The notes: a model not told the origin generated them from the sequence alone. 64,000 nucleotides of DNA from Sulfurimonas sp. (GCF_026988655.1 NZ_JALSKT010000085.1:1-64000); one strand, 5' to 3'; positions 28,564 to 40,322 are shown, counted from the stretch's first letter. Numbers and translations: made by a program.

Positions 28564-29033
28564 CGTAATCTCCTTATCTTCGTGCTATTTATTTTATACA
28601 GTCTTGAAGGCTTTCCCTCATAGAGACCATTTTTATCTTCTATGATTATATCAGCTTTTTTCTCACAAAAGTCACGACAAAAATGTTCTCCTGATTTATT
28701 CGCTGAAGTGGAGTAGTTCCAAGTTGCATTTCTAAGTATTGCAGATGATAAAGTCTCTTTTGCTACTCTAAAGGAAAGATTTTTGACTATAAAAGTTGTT
28801 TTAGTAGAGCGTCTTACACGGTTTTTATATTTTTGAGGGATTCGTTTATTGTCTTTTTGTAGTGCTTTAAAACTTTTTAAAACTTTGATAAATGATTTGT
28901 TAGATGGTCGTGATTTTATATCTTGAAGTTTTGCTTCATTTTGAGATAAAAAACCAACTGTTGTATCAGTTTGAACGAGTATAACCTGAGAGGTTATACT
29001 AGAAAGTCTTGAAGTGCTGTTGCGTTTGACCAT
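28560..29033 (-). CDS. Short Sua5/YciO/YrdC-like protein
   Basis: The 157 residues resemble the short YrdC-domain proteins of Campylobacterota ([21 protein letters not shown], then [21 protein letters not shown], and [13 protein letters not shown]). The family makes threonylcarbamoyl-AMP for the t6A37 modification of tRNA. It is shorter than canonical TsaC (about 190), so activity is not certain. The only usable start in view is the ATG at 29033, inside the 3' end of carB (40-base overlap). Confidence 0.75.
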   Translation of the reverse strand: MVKRNSTSRLSSITSQVILVQTDTTVGFLSQNEAKLQDIKSRPSNKSFIKVLKSFKALQKDNKRIPQKYKNRVRRSTKTTFIVKNLSFRVAKETLSSAILRNATWNYSTSANKSGEHFCRDFCEKKADIIIEDKNGLYEGKPSRLYKINSTKIRRLR

Positions 29034-32000
29034 TGCTCATCTTTCATTTCATCAAGCGCTAAGATAAGTGCTCTTGCTGCACTGAGCGTTGTGAAGTAGG
29101 GGATACTGCGTTTGAGAACTTCTTGACGGATCACAACGGCATCTTTTTTGCTGGTGTTATTATCTGAGGTATTAATCGCCATTGAAATTTCATCATTTTT
29201 CATACTATCTTCAATATTTGGACGACCCTCAGAAATTTTCAATACAAGTTCACAAGCAATGCCAGCTTCTTCAATAATTTTTTGTGTTCCTTTTGTCGCT
29301 ACGAGTTTAAACCCATGTCTGATGAGACCGCTAGCAATCTCGGCAGCATGTTGTTTATCTGTATCGACAAAAGAGAGAAAACAAGTCCCAGTTGTTGGAA
29401 TCTTATTTCCAGCACTCAGTTGTGCTTTTGCAAAACTTACACCAAAGTTTTTACTGATTCCCATAACTTCACCAGTTGATTTCATTTCAGGAGAAAGAAC
29501 TAAATCTGCACCGTAGAGTTTATGGAAAGGAAATACTGCTTCTTTTACAGAAACATGCCCTTTTAAACGAGGACGACGTAGACCATTGACCTCTTCTACA
29601 ATATTGTACTTATCATAAAAATCCAGAGAATCAACGAGTTTTTCTCCCATCATGACGCGTGTAGCAACTTTTGCAAGAGGCATACCTGTTGCTTTACTTA
29701 CAAAAGGTACAGTACGAGAAGCTCGTGGGTTAACTTCTATAAGGTAAATTTCATCTTGATAGATTGCATATTGAACATTCACAAGACCCACTACACCAAG
29801 ACCAAGTGCAATAGTTTTCGTTTGTTGTTCAACTTTTTCTATCATTTGTTTACTTAAGTTCATTGGAGGAAGTGAACAAGCAGAGTCACCAGAATGAATT
29901 CCAGCTTCTTCTATGTGTTGCATAACAGAACCAATATAAACCTCTTTGCCATCAGAGATACAATCAACATCCAGCTCAATAGCTTGGTCAAGGAACTTAT
30001 CAATAAGTACAGGAGCTTCATTTGAAACACTAATCGCTAGAGCCATGTATTCATTTAACTCGTCATGGCTGTAAACAATCTTCATACCACGTCCACCTAA
30101 AACAAATGAAGGACGCACAAGAACAGGAAAACCAATTTTTTCAGCGATTGGACCAGCTTCTTCTTTTTTGCGCGCTAAACCATTTTCAGGTTGTCTTAGA
30201 CCATGTTTTTTTACAAAATCAGAAAACTGCTCTCTATCTTCAGCTAAATCAATAATTGCTGATGGTGTTCCAGAAATTTTAGCACCAATTTTGGTGAGCG
30301 AATCTGCAAGTTTTAGTGGTGTTTGTCCACCGAAATGTACGATAATTCCATCTGGTTGTTCATTTTCAATTACCTCTCTTACATGCTCAAAATCTATAGG
30401 CTCAAAGTAAAGCACATCAGAAGTATCATAGTCAGTAGAGACTGTTTCAGGGTTACAGTTATACATAATCGTCTCTATATCCATCTCTTTAAGGGCAAAG
30501 GCAGCATGGACACAACAGTAATCAAATTCAATCCCTTGTCCAATACGGTTAGGACCACCACCTAAGATAAGTACTTTTTTCTTCTCACTACTGCGTTTAG
30601 AAACATTTGGTATTTTAGTAATGTTTGTTGTTGAGTAGAGATATGGTGTAAGTGCTTCAAATTCTGCTGCACAGGTATCGACTTCATTATACTCTAGATG
30701 TACTGAGAGTTTTTTTCTTGCATCATAAACTTCGTTTTCATGTACTTGATGATCTGAGTTTTTTGTTATAAGTTGAGCTATACGTTTATCTGAAAAACCA
30801 TCTACTTTTACATTTCTCATAAAGTCTGCATCAAAAAGGATTTTATCTGTAATAGTAGACTCTTTGTCTATCATCTCTTGCAATTGATATAAGAACCATG
30901 GGTCAATCGCACAAGTGTCAAACATATCTTCAACACTCATACCACGACGGAAACCCTCAGCAACATAGAGAATTCTTTCTGCATTTGGACGACGAATTTC
31001 ATGGCGAATAAACTCATCATCAGCATCTATCTCGTCAAAGCCACATAGACCAGTCTCAAGTGAGCAGAGTGCTTTTTGGACTGACTCTTTAAAAGTACGC
31101 CCTATAGCCATAACTTCACCAACAGATTTCATAGAAGTGCTAAGTGTACTTTGTGCTTCAGGGAATTTTTCAAATGTAAAACGAGGTATCTTTGTAACAA
31201 CATAATCAATGACCGGCTCAAACGCAGCAGGTGTCCCTGTAATATCATTTGTAATCTCATCAAGTGTAAAACCAACAGCTAAAAGTGTTGCAACTTTTGC
31301 TATAGGGTAGCCCGTGGCTTTCGATGCTAGAGCGGAAGAGCGTGAAACACGAGGATTCATCTCGATAACAATCATACGACCAGTTTTAGGATCAATAGAA
31401 AACTGAACATTTGAGCCTCCAGTATCAACACCAACCTCACGTAAAATTGCAAAAGAAGCGTCACGCATTCTTTGGTACTCTTTATCTGTAAGTGTAAGGG
31501 CAGGTGCTACTGTAATACTATCACCAGTATGTACACCCATAGGGTCAAAGTTTTCAATAGAGCAGACGATGATACAGTTGTCAGCTTTGTCACGAATAAC
31601 TTCCATCTCATACTCTTTCCAGCCGAGCATAGATTCCATGATTTCGATTTCATTGACTGGAGATGCAGAGATTCCTTCTTGTGCGAGTTTTTTGAACTCT
31701 TCCATATTGTATGCTACACCAGAACCACCGCCAGCAAGTGTAAAAGAAGCGCGAGAAATTACAGGAAAACCAATCTCTTTGACAACTTCTATGGCCTCTT
31801 CAACACTGTAAGCATTTCTACTTTTTGGTAAATCCATACCAATTTTTATCATTGCTTCATTAAAGAGATGTCTATCTTCACCTTTATTGATAGCTTTTGG
31901 ATCTGCACCTAAAAACTCTATCCCTTCAAGCATACCTTTTTCATGCATACTCATAGCAACATTAAGGGCTGTTTGTCCACCCATGGTAGGTAAAACAGCA

Positions 32001-32251
32001 TCTACATTTTCATCTTTAATGATTTTTGCGATGATCTCTTCTTTGATAGGCTCTATGTAAGTTCTGTCTGCAAATTCAGGGTCAGTCATAATCGTTGCAG
32101 GATTAGAGTTGATAAGCACAACGCGGTAACCTAACTCTTTTAGTGTTTTAACAGCTTGAGTCCCAGAGTAGTCAAACTCACAAGCTTGACCGATTATAAT
32201 CGGACCAGAACCTATAAGTAAAATAGTTTTTATGTCGGTGCGTTTTGGCAT
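28994..32251 (-). CDS. carB: Carbamoyl-phosphate synthase large subunit
   Basis: It makes carbamoyl phosphate for pyrimidines and arginine, with the CarA amidotransferase (not in this window). The 1,085 residues contain two homologous ATP-grasp halves ([23 protein letters not shown] and [20 protein letters not shown]), carboxy-phosphate and carbamate sites, and a C-terminal MGS-like allosteric domain. Three AAACGCAG motif copies lie inside the gene. It begins a co-directional run that ends at 26342. Confidence 0.97.
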   Translation of the reverse strand: MPKRTDIKTILLIGSGPIIIGQACEFDYSGTQAVKTLKELGYRVVLINSNPATIMTDPEFADRTYIEPIKEEIIAKIIKDENVDAVLPTMGGQTALNVAMSMHEKGMLEGIEFLGADPKAINKGEDRHLFNEAMIKIGMDLPKSRNAYSVEEAIEVVKEIGFPVISRASFTLAGGGSGVAYNMEEFKKLAQEGISASPVNEIEIMESMLGWKEYEMEVIRDKADNCIIVCSIENFDPMGVHTGDSITVAPALTLTDKEYQRMRDASFAILREVGVDTGGSNVQFSIDPKTGRMIVIEMNPRVSRSSALASKATGYPIAKVATLLAVGFTLDEITNDITGTPAAFEPVIDYVVTKIPRFTFEKFPEAQSTLSTSMKSVGEVMAIGRTFKESVQKALCSLETGLCGFDEIDADDEFIRHEIRRPNAERILYVAEGFRRGMSVEDMFDTCAIDPWFLYQLQEMIDKESTITDKILFDADFMRNVKVDGFSDKRIAQLITKNSDHQVHENEVYDARKKLSVHLEYNEVDTCAAEFEALTPYLYSTTNITKIPNVSKRSSEKKKVLILGGGPNRIGQGIEFDYCCVHAAFALKEMDIETIMYNCNPETVSTDYDTSDVLYFEPIDFEHVREVIENEQPDGIIVHFGGQTPLKLADSLTKIGAKISGTPSAIIDLAEDREQFSDFVKKHGLRQPENGLARKKEEAGPIAEKIGFPVLVRPSFVLGGRGMKIVYSHDELNEYMALAISVSNEAPVLIDKFLDQAIELDVDCISDGKEVYIGSVMQHIEEAGIHSGDSACSLPPMNLSKQMIEKVEQQTKTIALGLGVVGLVNVQYAIYQDEIYLIEVNPRASRTVPFVSKATGMPLAKVATRVMMGEKLVDSLDFYDKYNIVEEVNGLRRPRLKGHVSVKEAVFPFHKLYGADLVLSPEMKSTGEVMGISKNFGVSFAKAQLSAGNKIPTTGTCFLSFVDTDKQHAAEIASGLIRHGFKLVATKGTQKIIEEAGIACELVLKISEGRPNIEDSMKNDEISMAINTSDNNTSKKDAVVIRQEVLKRSIPYFTTLSAARALILALDEMKDEQWSNATALQDFLV

Positions 32252-32334
32252 TTGTTACCTCTTGAAAAATGTATATAAAAAATTTGTTTATTATACACAA
32301 GAGGTACTTAATATTTGATGAGTTTGAGAGAGCC

Positions 32335-33081
32335 TTAGTACTTGAAAGTATAGATAAGCGAGAGCAGTCCCGAATAGATATATTTATCCTTGACTATAGG
32401 ACTATTATAAGCAGTTTGCGGGATATAATCTGCCCGTATATTTGCGAGTGTTGATAGGTTCTTGGTCAATGGATAGTTAATGTATGTTTGCAAACCTAAA
32501 AGTAAACCATCACTTGGAGTATAGGCTGGTCGTTGAGCCGTTGCCTCAGAGGTTTTTACACCATAATAATAATCCAAAAATTTTTGAGATTGGTAGATGG
32601 CTATAAGGCTTGGATAAAAACTAAAATCTCCTAAATGATACTCATCACCGATTTCTGTTTTAACTATTAAGGAGTTGTATCTTCCAAGCATATCCGTGAG
32701 TAACATCGTTTCAATATAGGCATCATGAAAGCTTGCACTAAAAGCAATACCGCCTTCAAAAGTAGTTTTTCGCTCATCCATGCCTTCTAAAGTTTTAGAA
32801 TCACTAGCTTTATAGCCATATGTTCTAGGCTGAGCAGTAAGAGAGAAACCCCAAGCATATGTATCCTCTTTCGCACCTAAAAAGTACATTCCAAAACGGC
32901 TCCAGCGAATATAAAAAAGAGAGTTATCAAAAAATATAACAGGAGAAGGAACAAAAATAGGCTTCGCACCTTCATAAGGCTGCGTTTGGATATAAGGTCC
33001 TAAACCTAGTGTTACTTTTTGTTTTGACTCTTGGGCGTTGAGACTTAGTATGATAAGCATGAAAATGAGAATATACTTCAT
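32335..33081 (-). CDS. MipA/OmpV family outer-membrane protein
   Basis: The 248 residues start with a signal peptide (MKYILIFMLIILSLNAQ) and continue as amphipathic beta strands that end in the aromatic TFKY typical of outer-membrane barrels. The order of strands and GLGPYIQTQPYEGAK fit MipA/OmpV, a group linked to murein-enzyme scaffolding or adhesion. Its ATG overlaps the mreC stop by 4 bases, which ties it to the cell-shape genes. Confidence 0.8.
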   Translation of the reverse strand: MKYILIFMLIILSLNAQESKQKVTLGLGPYIQTQPYEGAKPIFVPSPVIFFDNSLFYIRWSRFGMYFLGAKEDTYAWGFSLTAQPRTYGYKASDSKTLEGMDERKTTFEGGIAFSASFHDAYIETMLLTDMLGRYNSLIVKTEIGDEYHLGDFSFYPSLIAIYQSQKFLDYYYGVKTSEATAQRPAYTPSDGLLLGLQTYINYPLTKNLSTLANIRADYIPQTAYNSPIVKDKYIYSGLLSLIYTFKY

Positions 33082-33839
33082 TTTACTCTCCTAATTAGAT
33101 GAAAATAGTTTGGTTCATTTGATTTATAATAGGGCTCTACTACAGCATTTTGGTAGCCTTGTAGCGTTTTTACAGAAAGGACTTTTCCTACTTTTAATCC
33201 TTTAAAAAAGATATTATCAAGTCCAGAAGTTGTTACTTCATCACCTTTTTTGATACTAATCCAGCCTGAAATATAACTAACAATAATATTTTCATCATTA
33301 TTTCCATGCGCAATTCCAGGTGCTTTGTTCTCTCCGATATTTACTGAGTAAGAACTCTGTATATCGTTGTTCATCAAAGCGAGAGCTCTGCCATTTTTTG
33401 GTATTACGATTCCGGCTACAAATTCCTTATAGGTAAGTCCATAAATTTTTGAAGCATTATAGTCTGGTATCTCTATCCAAAGCCTATTTAAGTTGCCAAA
33501 TTGCTCGTAAGCAATGGTACGTACAAGCTCAACTTGTGGATTAAATGTCAGGGTAGAATTGTTTTCTTTATAGAGATCAGCAAGCTCAGTTGCAAGTTGC
33601 TGTGATTGTAGATGTGAATTTTCGTAAGTTTGCAGTTGCTCTTTAAGTTCTTGAATCTGGGAAGCTTGAAAAAAATGTTTTTCAATTGTAGTGCTGATGT
33701 AGTTAGTAGTGTTGTGATAAGTAGTTTTTACTGCGTTTAGCGTAGAAATGATAGGGGGTTGCAATGTGTTTGAATAATAAATAGCACCCACAAAGAGTGC
33801 TACTATAAGAGAAAAATAGCTAAATACTTGTTTATTCAT
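33078..33839 (-). CDS. mreC: Rod-shape protein MreC
   Basis: A 253-residue bitopic protein: one N-terminal membrane helix (FSYFSLIVALFVGAIYY), a coiled coil (about 60-95), and the periplasmic beta domain (LVRTIAYEQFGNLNRLWIEIP, GDEVTTSGLDNIFFKGLKVGKV). It links MreB to the wall elongation machinery. The ATG at 33839 overlaps the mreB stop; a TTG at 33845 is an alternative. Confidence 0.92.
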   Translation of the reverse strand: MNKQVFSYFSLIVALFVGAIYYSNTLQPPIISTLNAVKTTYHNTTNYISTTIEKHFFQASQIQELKEQLQTYENSHLQSQQLATELADLYKENNSTLTFNPQVELVRTIAYEQFGNLNRLWIEIPDYNASKIYGLTYKEFVAGIVIPKNGRALALMNNDIQSSYSVNIGENKAPGIAHGNNDENIIVSYISGWISIKKGDEVTTSGLDNIFFKGLKVGKVLSVKTLQGYQNAVVEPYYKSNEPNYFHLIRRVK

Positions 33840-34869
33840 TCTCAAATAGTTCTTGAAGTAAGTCTATCTCTTCTAAGGCACGTCCCGTTCCTCTTGCAAC
33901 TGCTAAAAGTGGTTCATCTGCTACAAAAACAGGAATTTTAACAATGTCAGAGAGGTACTTGTCAAGTTGACGAATAAGAGCGCCACCACCCGTTAAGATA
34001 ATACCATGATTGACGATATCTCCTGCCAAATCTGGTGGCATTTGTTCTAAAACATCACGAAGAGCTTCTGCAACCTCTTTGAGTGGCTCTTTCATGGCTT
34101 CTCTTGCATCTTCACTTGTGAGTTCTACTGAGCTAAGAAGTCCTTCAACCTGATCGCGTCCATTAATAACCATAGTCAAATCTTGATCAAGACTAACAGC
34201 TGTACCGATATTGATTTTAATCTCTTCGGCAACTCTTTCACCTATAAGTAGATTGTATTTTTTTCTAACATAGTTGACGATATTTTGATCTATTTTATCG
34301 CCTGCAGTACGGATAGACTTTGAAAGAACAAGTCCACCAAGGGAGACAACACCTATCTCAGTTGTCCCTCCACCGATGTCAACTACAAGATGTCCTTGTG
34401 GTTCACGGATGTCAACACCCGCTCCAATAGCTGCAGCCATAGGCTCTTCTATAAGAAAAACCTCACGAGCACCAGCGCTTAGAGCTGATTCACGAACAGC
34501 TTTACGCTCCACCTGAGTAAGACCATAGGGAACACAGATAATGATACGTGGAGAGATTAAAGAAGTACGTCCATGTGCTTTTTCAATGAATTTACGTATC
34601 ATTTTTTCAGTCATATCAAAATCAGCAATGACACCATCACGCATTGGACGAATTGCCTTGATATTTCCTGGAGTTTTCCCGACCATATCTTTTGCTTCAT
34701 GTCCAACAGCTAAAACACGTTGTTGTCCATATTTTTCAGTTTTGACAGCAACAACAGAAGGCTCATTTATAATGATACCTTTACCTTTTGCAATTACAAT
34801 TGTATTTGCAGTCCCGAGGTCAATAGATAAATCATTTGAAAATAATCCTACAATTTTGTTAAATATCAT
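33832..34869 (-). CDS. mreB: Actin-like cell-shape protein MreB
   Basis: The 345 residues form the actin-fold ATPase that directs lateral wall growth. Visible motifs are the phosphate 1 loop DLGTANTIV, IDIGGGTTEIGV-type VDIGGGTTEIGVVSLGG, and LTGGGALIRQLDKYL. It is 9 bases after clpX and overlaps mreC, as in other members of the phylum. Confidence 0.97.
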   Translation of the reverse strand: MIFNKIVGLFSNDLSIDLGTANTIVIAKGKGIIINEPSVVAVKTEKYGQQRVLAVGHEAKDMVGKTPGNIKAIRPMRDGVIADFDMTEKMIRKFIEKAHGRTSLISPRIIICVPYGLTQVERKAVRESALSAGAREVFLIEEPMAAAIGAGVDIREPQGHLVVDIGGGTTEIGVVSLGGLVLSKSIRTAGDKIDQNIVNYVRKKYNLLIGERVAEEIKINIGTAVSLDQDLTMVINGRDQVEGLLSSVELTSEDAREAMKEPLKEVAEALRDVLEQMPPDLAGDIVNHGIILTGGGALIRQLDKYLSDIVKIPVFVADEPLLAVARGTGRALEEIDLLQELFENE

Positions 34870-34878
34870 ATACTTGCC

Positions 34879-36123
34879 TTATGCAGTTTTTTTTGAAGTT
34901 TTTTTAATGTAGACAGGTTTTTCTCCGTCCTCAATAACTTCTTTGGTTATAAGTACTTCATATCCACTGTACTCTGGAAGTTCATACATGATATCTATCA
35001 TGCTTTCTTCTAAAATTGCACGTAATCCACGAGCACCAGTTTTTCTTTTGATAGCTTTTTGCGCAATTGCACGAAGAGAATCTTCTTCAAAGTTAAGCTC
35101 AACTTCATCAATAGCAAAAAGTTTTTTGTACTGCTTAACTAGAGAGTTTTTAGGTTCAGTTAAAATACGTACCATATCATCTTCACTTATTTCATCTAAT
35201 GATGCAATAATTGGAAGACGTCCAACAAGCTCAGGGATGAGACCATAATGAACAAGATCATCAGGTTCAACCATATCAAAAGTAGGTTTTTTCTCATCTT
35301 TAGTTTTTTTCTCGTGACCAAAACCTAAAACATTTTCACCTTGTTTACGTTTTAAAAGATCTTCAAGTCCATCAAATGCGCCACCACAGATAAATAAAAT
35401 ATTTGTAGTATCAATCGCTGTAAACTCTTGGTTTGGATGTTTTCTTCCACCTTTTGGCGGGATATTTACGGATGAACCTTCAATGATTTTAAGCAGAGCT
35501 TGCTGTACACCTTCCCCACTTACATCACGAGTAATAGAACGGTTTTCACTCATACGAGAGACTTTATCTACTTCATCTAAAAAGATGATACCTTTTTGTG
35601 CACGTTCAACATCACCATCTGCAGCTTGGATGAGTTTGGTTAAAATGTTTTCAACATCTTCACCAACATATCCTGCTTCTGTTAAGCTTGTTGCATCAGC
35701 GATGGCAAGAGGAACATTCAATACTCTTGCTATTGTTTGAGCCATAAGTGTTTTCCCTGAACCTGTTGGTCCTATAAGTAAAACATTAGATTTTGCAATC
35801 TCAGTATCATCATCTGTAATATTATGCATCTTAAAGATACGTTTATAATGATTATAAACAGCAACGCTTAAAAGCTTTCTTGCTCTTTCTTGACCGATGA
35901 TATACTCACCTAAAAAGGCATCAAGCTCTTTTGGTGTCATAAGCTGATGAACAGCATCGACTAACTCAGCATTTGACTCTTTTGCCAAATCTTTTTCATC
36001 ACCAAACATGATTTTATATGCAGAAACAACACAGTTTTTACAAATATAAACTCCATTGCCTGCTATGAGTGGATTGGATTCGCTCTCTTGCGCATCACAA
36101 AAACTACAGTGTCTATGTATCAT
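34879..36123 (-). CDS. clpX: ClpX unfoldase subunit of ClpXP protease
   Basis: The hexameric AAA+ unfoldase feeds proteins to ClpP. The 414 residues start with the zinc-binding domain (HCSFCDAQ...CKNC), followed by Walker A GPTGSGKT, Walker [12 protein letters not shown], the pore loop GYVGEDV and the IGL-type ClpP loop region. Its start overlaps the lpxA stop by 4 bases. Confidence 0.97.
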   Translation of the reverse strand: MIHRHCSFCDAQESESNPLIAGNGVYICKNCVVSAYKIMFGDEKDLAKESNAELVDAVHQLMTPKELDAFLGEYIIGQERARKLLSVAVYNHYKRIFKMHNITDDDTEIAKSNVLLIGPTGSGKTLMAQTIARVLNVPLAIADATSLTEAGYVGEDVENILTKLIQAADGDVERAQKGIIFLDEVDKVSRMSENRSITRDVSGEGVQQALLKIIEGSSVNIPPKGGRKHPNQEFTAIDTTNILFICGGAFDGLEDLLKRKQGENVLGFGHEKKTKDEKKPTFDMVEPDDLVHYGLIPELVGRLPIIASLDEISEDDMVRILTEPKNSLVKQYKKLFAIDEVELNFEEDSLRAIAQKAIKRKTGARGLRAILEESMIDIMYELPEYSGYEVLITKEVIEDGEKPVYIKKTSKKTA

Positions 36124-36905
36124 ACACCCTTCCTTTCAAACGGAATACCGCGTTTAGTTTTTATTATAAAGTTACATAAGTCGATAACATGACGACTTTT
36201 TGTACTCTCAAGCAGTTGGCTTGCTACATCTTTGAGTGGTTTTCCAGACTCAAATAGTTCTCTATATGCAGACTTAAGTGCATTAATATCTTCTCTTTGG
36301 ATGTTTCTTCTAAGTCCTGTAAGATTAAGCCCACGTAATGTCGCTCTATTGCCCTCAGCCATACAAAATGGAGGCACATCTTGCGCTAAGGCACTTGCTC
36401 CGCCAATCATGGCATAGTCACCAATGTGAACAAACTGATGTATCGGTGTCATGCCACCAACAACAACATAATCACCAAGCTCAACATGACCTGCTAATGT
36501 CGCTGCGTTTGCTAGGATACAGTGGTTGCCTATGATGACATCATGACCTAAATGTACATAGCCCATAAAAAGGTTATGATTACCGATGATAGTTTTACCA
36601 CCACCACCTTTTGTTCCTGGATTGAAAAGTGTAAACTCACGAATAGTGTTGTCATCACCAATGATGAGTTCAACATCTTCTCCATTAAATTTTAAATCTT
36701 GAGGAATAGAACCTATAACGGCATGAGAAAATATTCTATTATTTTTACCAATGGTTGTTTTTCCGTAAACGCAGCTATTTTGGGCTATCGTTGTTCCATC
36801 ACCAATAGTCGCTTCACTTGAGATGAAACAAAATGGAGCGATTTCAACATCTTTTCCTATTACTGCACCATCTTCAATGACGGCTAATTCAGATATTTTT
36901 GACAA
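36120..36905 (-). CDS. lpxA: UDP-N-acetylglucosamine acyltransferase
   Basis: First step of lipid A synthesis in the cytoplasm. The 261 residues form a left-handed beta helix from hexapeptide repeats ([21 protein letters not shown]). The catalytic His lies in GYVHLGHDV. The C-terminal helical domain ([15 protein letters not shown]) is typical. It follows fabZ by 9 bases, which is the common lipid pathway arrangement. Confidence 0.96.
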   Translation of the reverse strand: MSKISELAVIEDGAVIGKDVEIAPFCFISSEATIGDGTTIAQNSCVYGKTTIGKNNRIFSHAVIGSIPQDLKFNGEDVELIIGDDNTIREFTLFNPGTKGGGGKTIIGNHNLFMGYVHLGHDVIIGNHCILANAATLAGHVELGDYVVVGGMTPIHQFVHIGDYAMIGGASALAQDVPPFCMAEGNRATLRGLNLTGLRRNIQREDINALKSAYRELFESGKPLKDVASQLLESTKSRHVIDLCNFIIKTKRGIPFERKGV

Positions 36906-36914
36906 AATAAACTC

Positions 36915-37364
36915 TTATTTATCTACAATCATAGCTTTGAGTTCTGCTTCACTGACGAGTTTATCATCAACGTAAGCTTCACCTCTAAGCATCCAGATTG
37001 TACCTTTTTGTTTGATTACAGTAATTCTGTATTCTAGTTTATCTCCAGGTTTTACTGGTGTTCTAAATTTTGCTTTGTCGATACTCATAAAGTAAACAAC
37101 TTTATTTTGCACTTCTTCTTCTGTAAGGTCTCCCATACTTAAAAATGAGAGTACACCACCAGCTTGTGCCATACCTTCTAAGATCATAACACCAGGGTAG
37201 ATAGGATGACCCGGAAAGTGCCCTTGAAAAACTGGTTCTGAAATAGATACATTTTTGTAAGCAGTAATAGATTGACCCTTCACCAAGTCTGTAACTCTAT
37301 CAACAAGTAAGAAAGGATAGCGGTGTGGTAATATTTTTTGAATTTCTGTAACATCCATTAGCAT
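36915..37364 (-). CDS. fabZ: 3-hydroxyacyl-ACP dehydratase FabZ
   Basis: The 149-residue hot-dog-fold enzyme removes water from 3-hydroxyacyl-ACP in fatty acid synthesis, competing with LpxA for the same acyl pool. The active-site stretch [13 protein letters not shown] and [20 protein letters not shown] are clear. It heads the fabZ-lpxA-clpX-mreB-mreC-mipA group. Confidence 0.96.
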   Translation of the reverse strand: MLMDVTEIQKILPHRYPFLLVDRVTDLVKGQSITAYKNVSISEPVFQGHFPGHPIYPGVMILEGMAQAGGVLSFLSMGDLTEEEVQNKVVYFMSIDKAKFRTPVKPGDKLEYRITVIKQKGTIWMLRGEAYVDDKLVSEAELKAMIVDK

Positions 37365-37413
37365 TAAAATAGCCTTATAGTAATAATTTTATGCTATTTT
37401 ATCCAATTTATTG

Positions 37414-38499
37414 TTAAGAAAAGATAATAAGTTTTTCTTTAGTGTCCTCGTAAGTCTTTGCATCAAGATAAATAGTGAGCTTAGTTTGAGGGATTTCATC
37501 TACAACAATGATTGGTGTTAGGTCATAGTTGCTTTGAGTGATTTTCAAACGCAGTAATTGCTCTTGGTCGAAGTCTAAAGGTTTGTAGATGAGTTCATTA
37601 ATGTTCAAATAGCTTGAATTTGTCCACTCATTGTAGCTTTGAAGTGTGATAAATTTAACTTCTTCACGATTAAAATGGTGAATATCATTATAAGAAAATT
37701 CTATACGCCCTTGTGCTCTTTTTCTAGGTAGAGTAGAGTAACTTAAAGCATAAGCTTCTATGAGATCTTTTTTACCAGAGATAAGTTTAAAATTAAACTG
37801 TCTATAGTTTAAAAATTTTTGTTTTGTAATTTTATACTCTTTACCTTCATCTTCTAGGTTATTACGTTTCGTGTACATTTCTATACGCTCTTCAATGGAA
37901 GCAGGCAGAGTTTGTCCAGAAATAGGCGAAAACATCTCATCCATAAGTTTGTCTTGTTGTTCTCTTTGCATTGTGAGTCCAAAAATACAACCACAATAAT
38001 CTTGACGATACAGCTGTTCTTCTTTTGTGACACGGCTTTGATCTTGTGTTCCACCACCACTTCTGTAATCAACTGCAATAAACTCAACACCATGAGAAGC
38101 ATAAAACTCATCTCCGACACGTTTGAGTTGTTCTTGAGACTTTAAAGGACTTACAAGCAGAGTAGTTGTGATTTTTTTCTCACCAAGTTCGAGTGCTTTT
38201 TTTGCGCTTGTTGTAAAACGTTTGTCAAAACAGACTTCACAGCGAGCGCCTTTTTCAGGCTCACGTTCTAGTCCACGAACAGCTTCTAGCCAGCTTTCAT
38301 AGTCATATTCACCTTCAATCAAGTCTATCCCGAGCATTTTACAGCTGCGTTTGACATCAAGTAAACGCAGTTGATATTCAGAATATGGATGAATATTTGG
38401 ATCATAAAAAAAACCAGTAAGTTTTTCTTCTGGATAATCCTTTTGGAGTTTTTCTAAAAAAAAGTGTGAGTCAACACTACAACAGATATGTACTAAAAT
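37414..38499 (-). CDS. queH: Epoxyqueuosine reductase QueH, apparent ATT start
   Basis: The enzyme reduces epoxyqueuosine to queuosine in tRNA using Fe-S chemistry. Cys pairs are in HICCSVDSHF, CEVCFDK and QDYCGCIFG. The first ATG (38337) would cut off the essential N-terminal Cys pair. The open frame runs further upstream without a stop: ILVHICC..., then GFFYDPNIHPYSEYQ, exactly where relatives begin MLVHICC. The codon at the Met position is ATT (38497-38499), with AGGA 6 bases upstream overlapping the ppiB stop. No ATG, GTG or TTG lies between the upstream stop and the Cys pair. From ATT the protein is 361 residues, a normal length. Homopolymer runs here keep the frame. It lies 8 bases after ppiB. 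Confidence 0.88.
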   Translation of the reverse strand: MLVHICCSVDSHFFLEKLQKDYPEEKLTGFFYDPNIHPYSEYQLRLLDVKRSCKMLGIDLIEGEYDYESWLEAVRGLEREPEKGARCEVCFDKRFTTSAKKALELGEKKITTTLLVSPLKSQEQLKRVGDEFYASHGVEFIAVDYRSGGGTQDQSRVTKEEQLYRQDYCGCIFGLTMQREQQDKLMDEMFSPISGQTLPASIEERIEMYTKRNNLEDEGKEYKITKQKFLNYRQFNFKLISGKKDLIEAYALSYSTLPRKRAQGRIEFSYNDIHHFNREEVKFITLQSYNEWTNSSYLNINELIYKPLDFDQEQLLRLKITQSNYDLTPIIVVDEIPQTKLTIYLDAKTYEDTKEKLIIFS

Positions 38500-38507
38500 A
38501 TTTTTTC

Positions 38508-39005
38508 CTAGTCTCTTTTTTCTACTACAGAGATAGAGTTAATCGCATCTTGACCTTCAATAGAGTCTAAAACTGCGAAGCTCTCTGCATCATCTTCTTC
38601 AATTCCACCAAAAACTGTGTGAACACCATCAAGATGAGGACATGGAACAAAACAGATAAAAAATTGACTACCACCAGTGTTTGGTCCAGCGTGTGCCATT
38701 GAAAGTGTACCTTTTACATGTTTATGTACATTTTTGTCAGTTTCACATGCTATTGCCCAGTCTGGTCCGCCAGTTCCAGTACCTTGTGGACAACCACCTT
38801 GAGCCATAAAACCAGGAATTACACGGTGAAAGTTTAAGTTGTCGTAAAAACCACTGTTTGCTAAGTGTGCAAAGTTTGCAACTGTATTTGGCGCTTCTTC
38901 AGGATAAAGTTTAATCCAGATATCACCTTTACTTGTAGAGAATTTCGCGTATTGATCTTTTGCTACATTTGTTAAGTCGTATTCTTTTAATTGTTTTGTA
39001 AACAT
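38508..39005 (-). CDS. ppiB: Cyclophilin-type peptidyl-prolyl isomerase
   Basis: About 165 residues from the ATG at 39005, which has an AGAGGT ribosome site; an in-frame upstream start (39134) would add an unlikely extension into the promoter of the divergent kinase. Motifs are [35 protein letters not shown] and [11 protein letters not shown]. No signal peptide, so it is cytoplasmic. It probably shares a transcript with queH. Confidence 0.94.
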   Translation of the reverse strand: MFTKQLKEYDLTNVAKDQYAKFSTSKGDIWIKLYPEEAPNTVANFAHLANSGFYDNLNFHRVIPGFMAQGGCPQGTGTGGPDWAIACETDKNVHKHVKGTLSMAHAGPNTGGSQFFICFVPCPHLDGVHTVFGGIEEDDAESFAVLDSIEGQDAINSISVVEKRD

Positions 39006-39128
39006 TTTATACCTCTTGTATTTTATTTTTGAAATTATAGTGAAATTTTTATAAATATGTCTTGTACTTTTAAAATTAAGTTTGTGATTAAAATAGGTAT
39101 AATTTGGATAAGAAAAAGGGACTGAAAA

Positions 39129-40322
39129 ATGCAAAAACTAAAATTTAAATCTTTGACTATCAATCAGGCAAATACGATTACAACTATTTTTATGTTAATT
39201 TTTGTTCTTGTCTTCGCTTATTTATTGATAAAAGAAAATTATCAGGATTACGAAAGAGCACTCTACAAACAAGAACATGTTGTTTCTCAAAAAGGCGATA
39301 CACAGAAACAGTTGAAAGGACTTCTGATAAAAAATACTTTGGCAATTGCGACTCTTTCTTTTATACTTTTTGCAATAATGCTTGGATTATATAAAATATT
39401 TTATGCATCAATACAAAATGATATTCATGCATTTTTGCATTTTTTTAAGAATGCAGCGCATACTGATGAGTTATTGCATTCAGATACAATTTATTTTAAG
39501 GAATTTAAAGAGATGGTTGTCTATGCCAATGATATGGTAGAAACAATAAAAAAGCAAAAAGCATCGCTTAGAGAGATAAATACTATTCTTGAAAAAAAAG
39601 TACAAAAGAAAACATTGTATTTAGAACAAGTTAATGCAAAACTTTTAGAAGAAAAAAAGTTTTCTGAGGAGATACTTTTAGCACAAAAAGAGTTTTTGCG
39701 TTACACTGTGCATGAAACAAGCACTCCTCTTAGTGTTATCTTAACAAGTATTGAATTGTATGAAATGAAAAATAAAAAAGATAGACAGCTTGCTAAAATT
39801 GAGGCAGCTGCAAAAAATATATTTAATATATATGATGATTTAAGTTATTTGGTAAAAAAAGATCAGGTGCCTTATCCGAAAATGTCTATTGAACTGGTTT
39901 CTTATCTTAATACACGGATAGAATTTTTTAGAGATGTCGCCAATCTTTCTAAAGTGAATTTTTCATATAATAGCGATTTAGATAAGGTTTACATCTATTT
40001 TAATGAAACAAAACTACAACGTATTGTAGACAATACAATAACAAATGCAATCAAATATACCTTGGCAGAAGAAACAGTCTTTGTGTATCTAAAGCAAAGA
40101 GGAGCAGATGTGACTTTTAGTGTATCAAGCAGGTCTAATATTATTAAAAATCCAGAGAAAATTTTTGATGCATATTATAGGGAAAATGAGAATGTAAAAG
40201 GGTTTGGCTTGGGCTTACAGCTGGTGAAAAATATTTGTCAAGAGGATAATGTGAGTATAGAAATCGATTCAAGCGATAAGTTGACTACTTTCACGTATAA
40301 ATTTAAAATGATGGGTCTATAA
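39129..40322 (+). CDS. Membrane sensor histidine kinase
   Basis: The 397 residues have two membrane helices (about 16-36 and 67-88) enclosing a short extracytoplasmic loop, a coiled linker, and the kinase core. The phospho-acceptor is His195 in [13 protein letters not shown], the N box is [13 protein letters not shown], and the G box is [12 protein letters not shown]. Its ATG has AAGGGAC upstream. It overlaps the response regulator by one base and precedes the acetate genes, so it may sense or control acetate use. The signal is unknown. Confidence 0.9.
   Translation: MQKLKFKSLTINQANTITTIFMLIFVLVFAYLLIKENYQDYERALYKQEHVVSQKGDTQKQLKGLLIKNTLAIATLSFILFAIMLGLYKIFYASIQNDIHAFLHFFKNAAHTDELLHSDTIYFKEFKEMVVYANDMVETIKKQKASLREINTILEKKVQKKTLYLEQVNAKLLEEKKFSEEILLAQKEFLRYTVHETSTPLSVILTSIELYEMKNKKDRQLAKIEAAAKNIFNIYDDLSYLVKKDQVPYPKMSIELVSYLNTRIEFFRDVANLSKVNFSYNSDLDKVYIYFNETKLQRIVDNTITNAIKYTLAEETVFVYLKQRGADVTFSVSSRSNIIKNPEKIFDAYYRENENVKGFGLGLQLVKNICQEDNVSIEIDSSDKLTTFTYKFKMMGL

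Noticed and set aside
38337-38499. A frameshift or truncation explaining the missing queH start
   Set aside because: I traced the frame through both eight-base A-runs; it stays open and matches the family, so only the start codon is odd.
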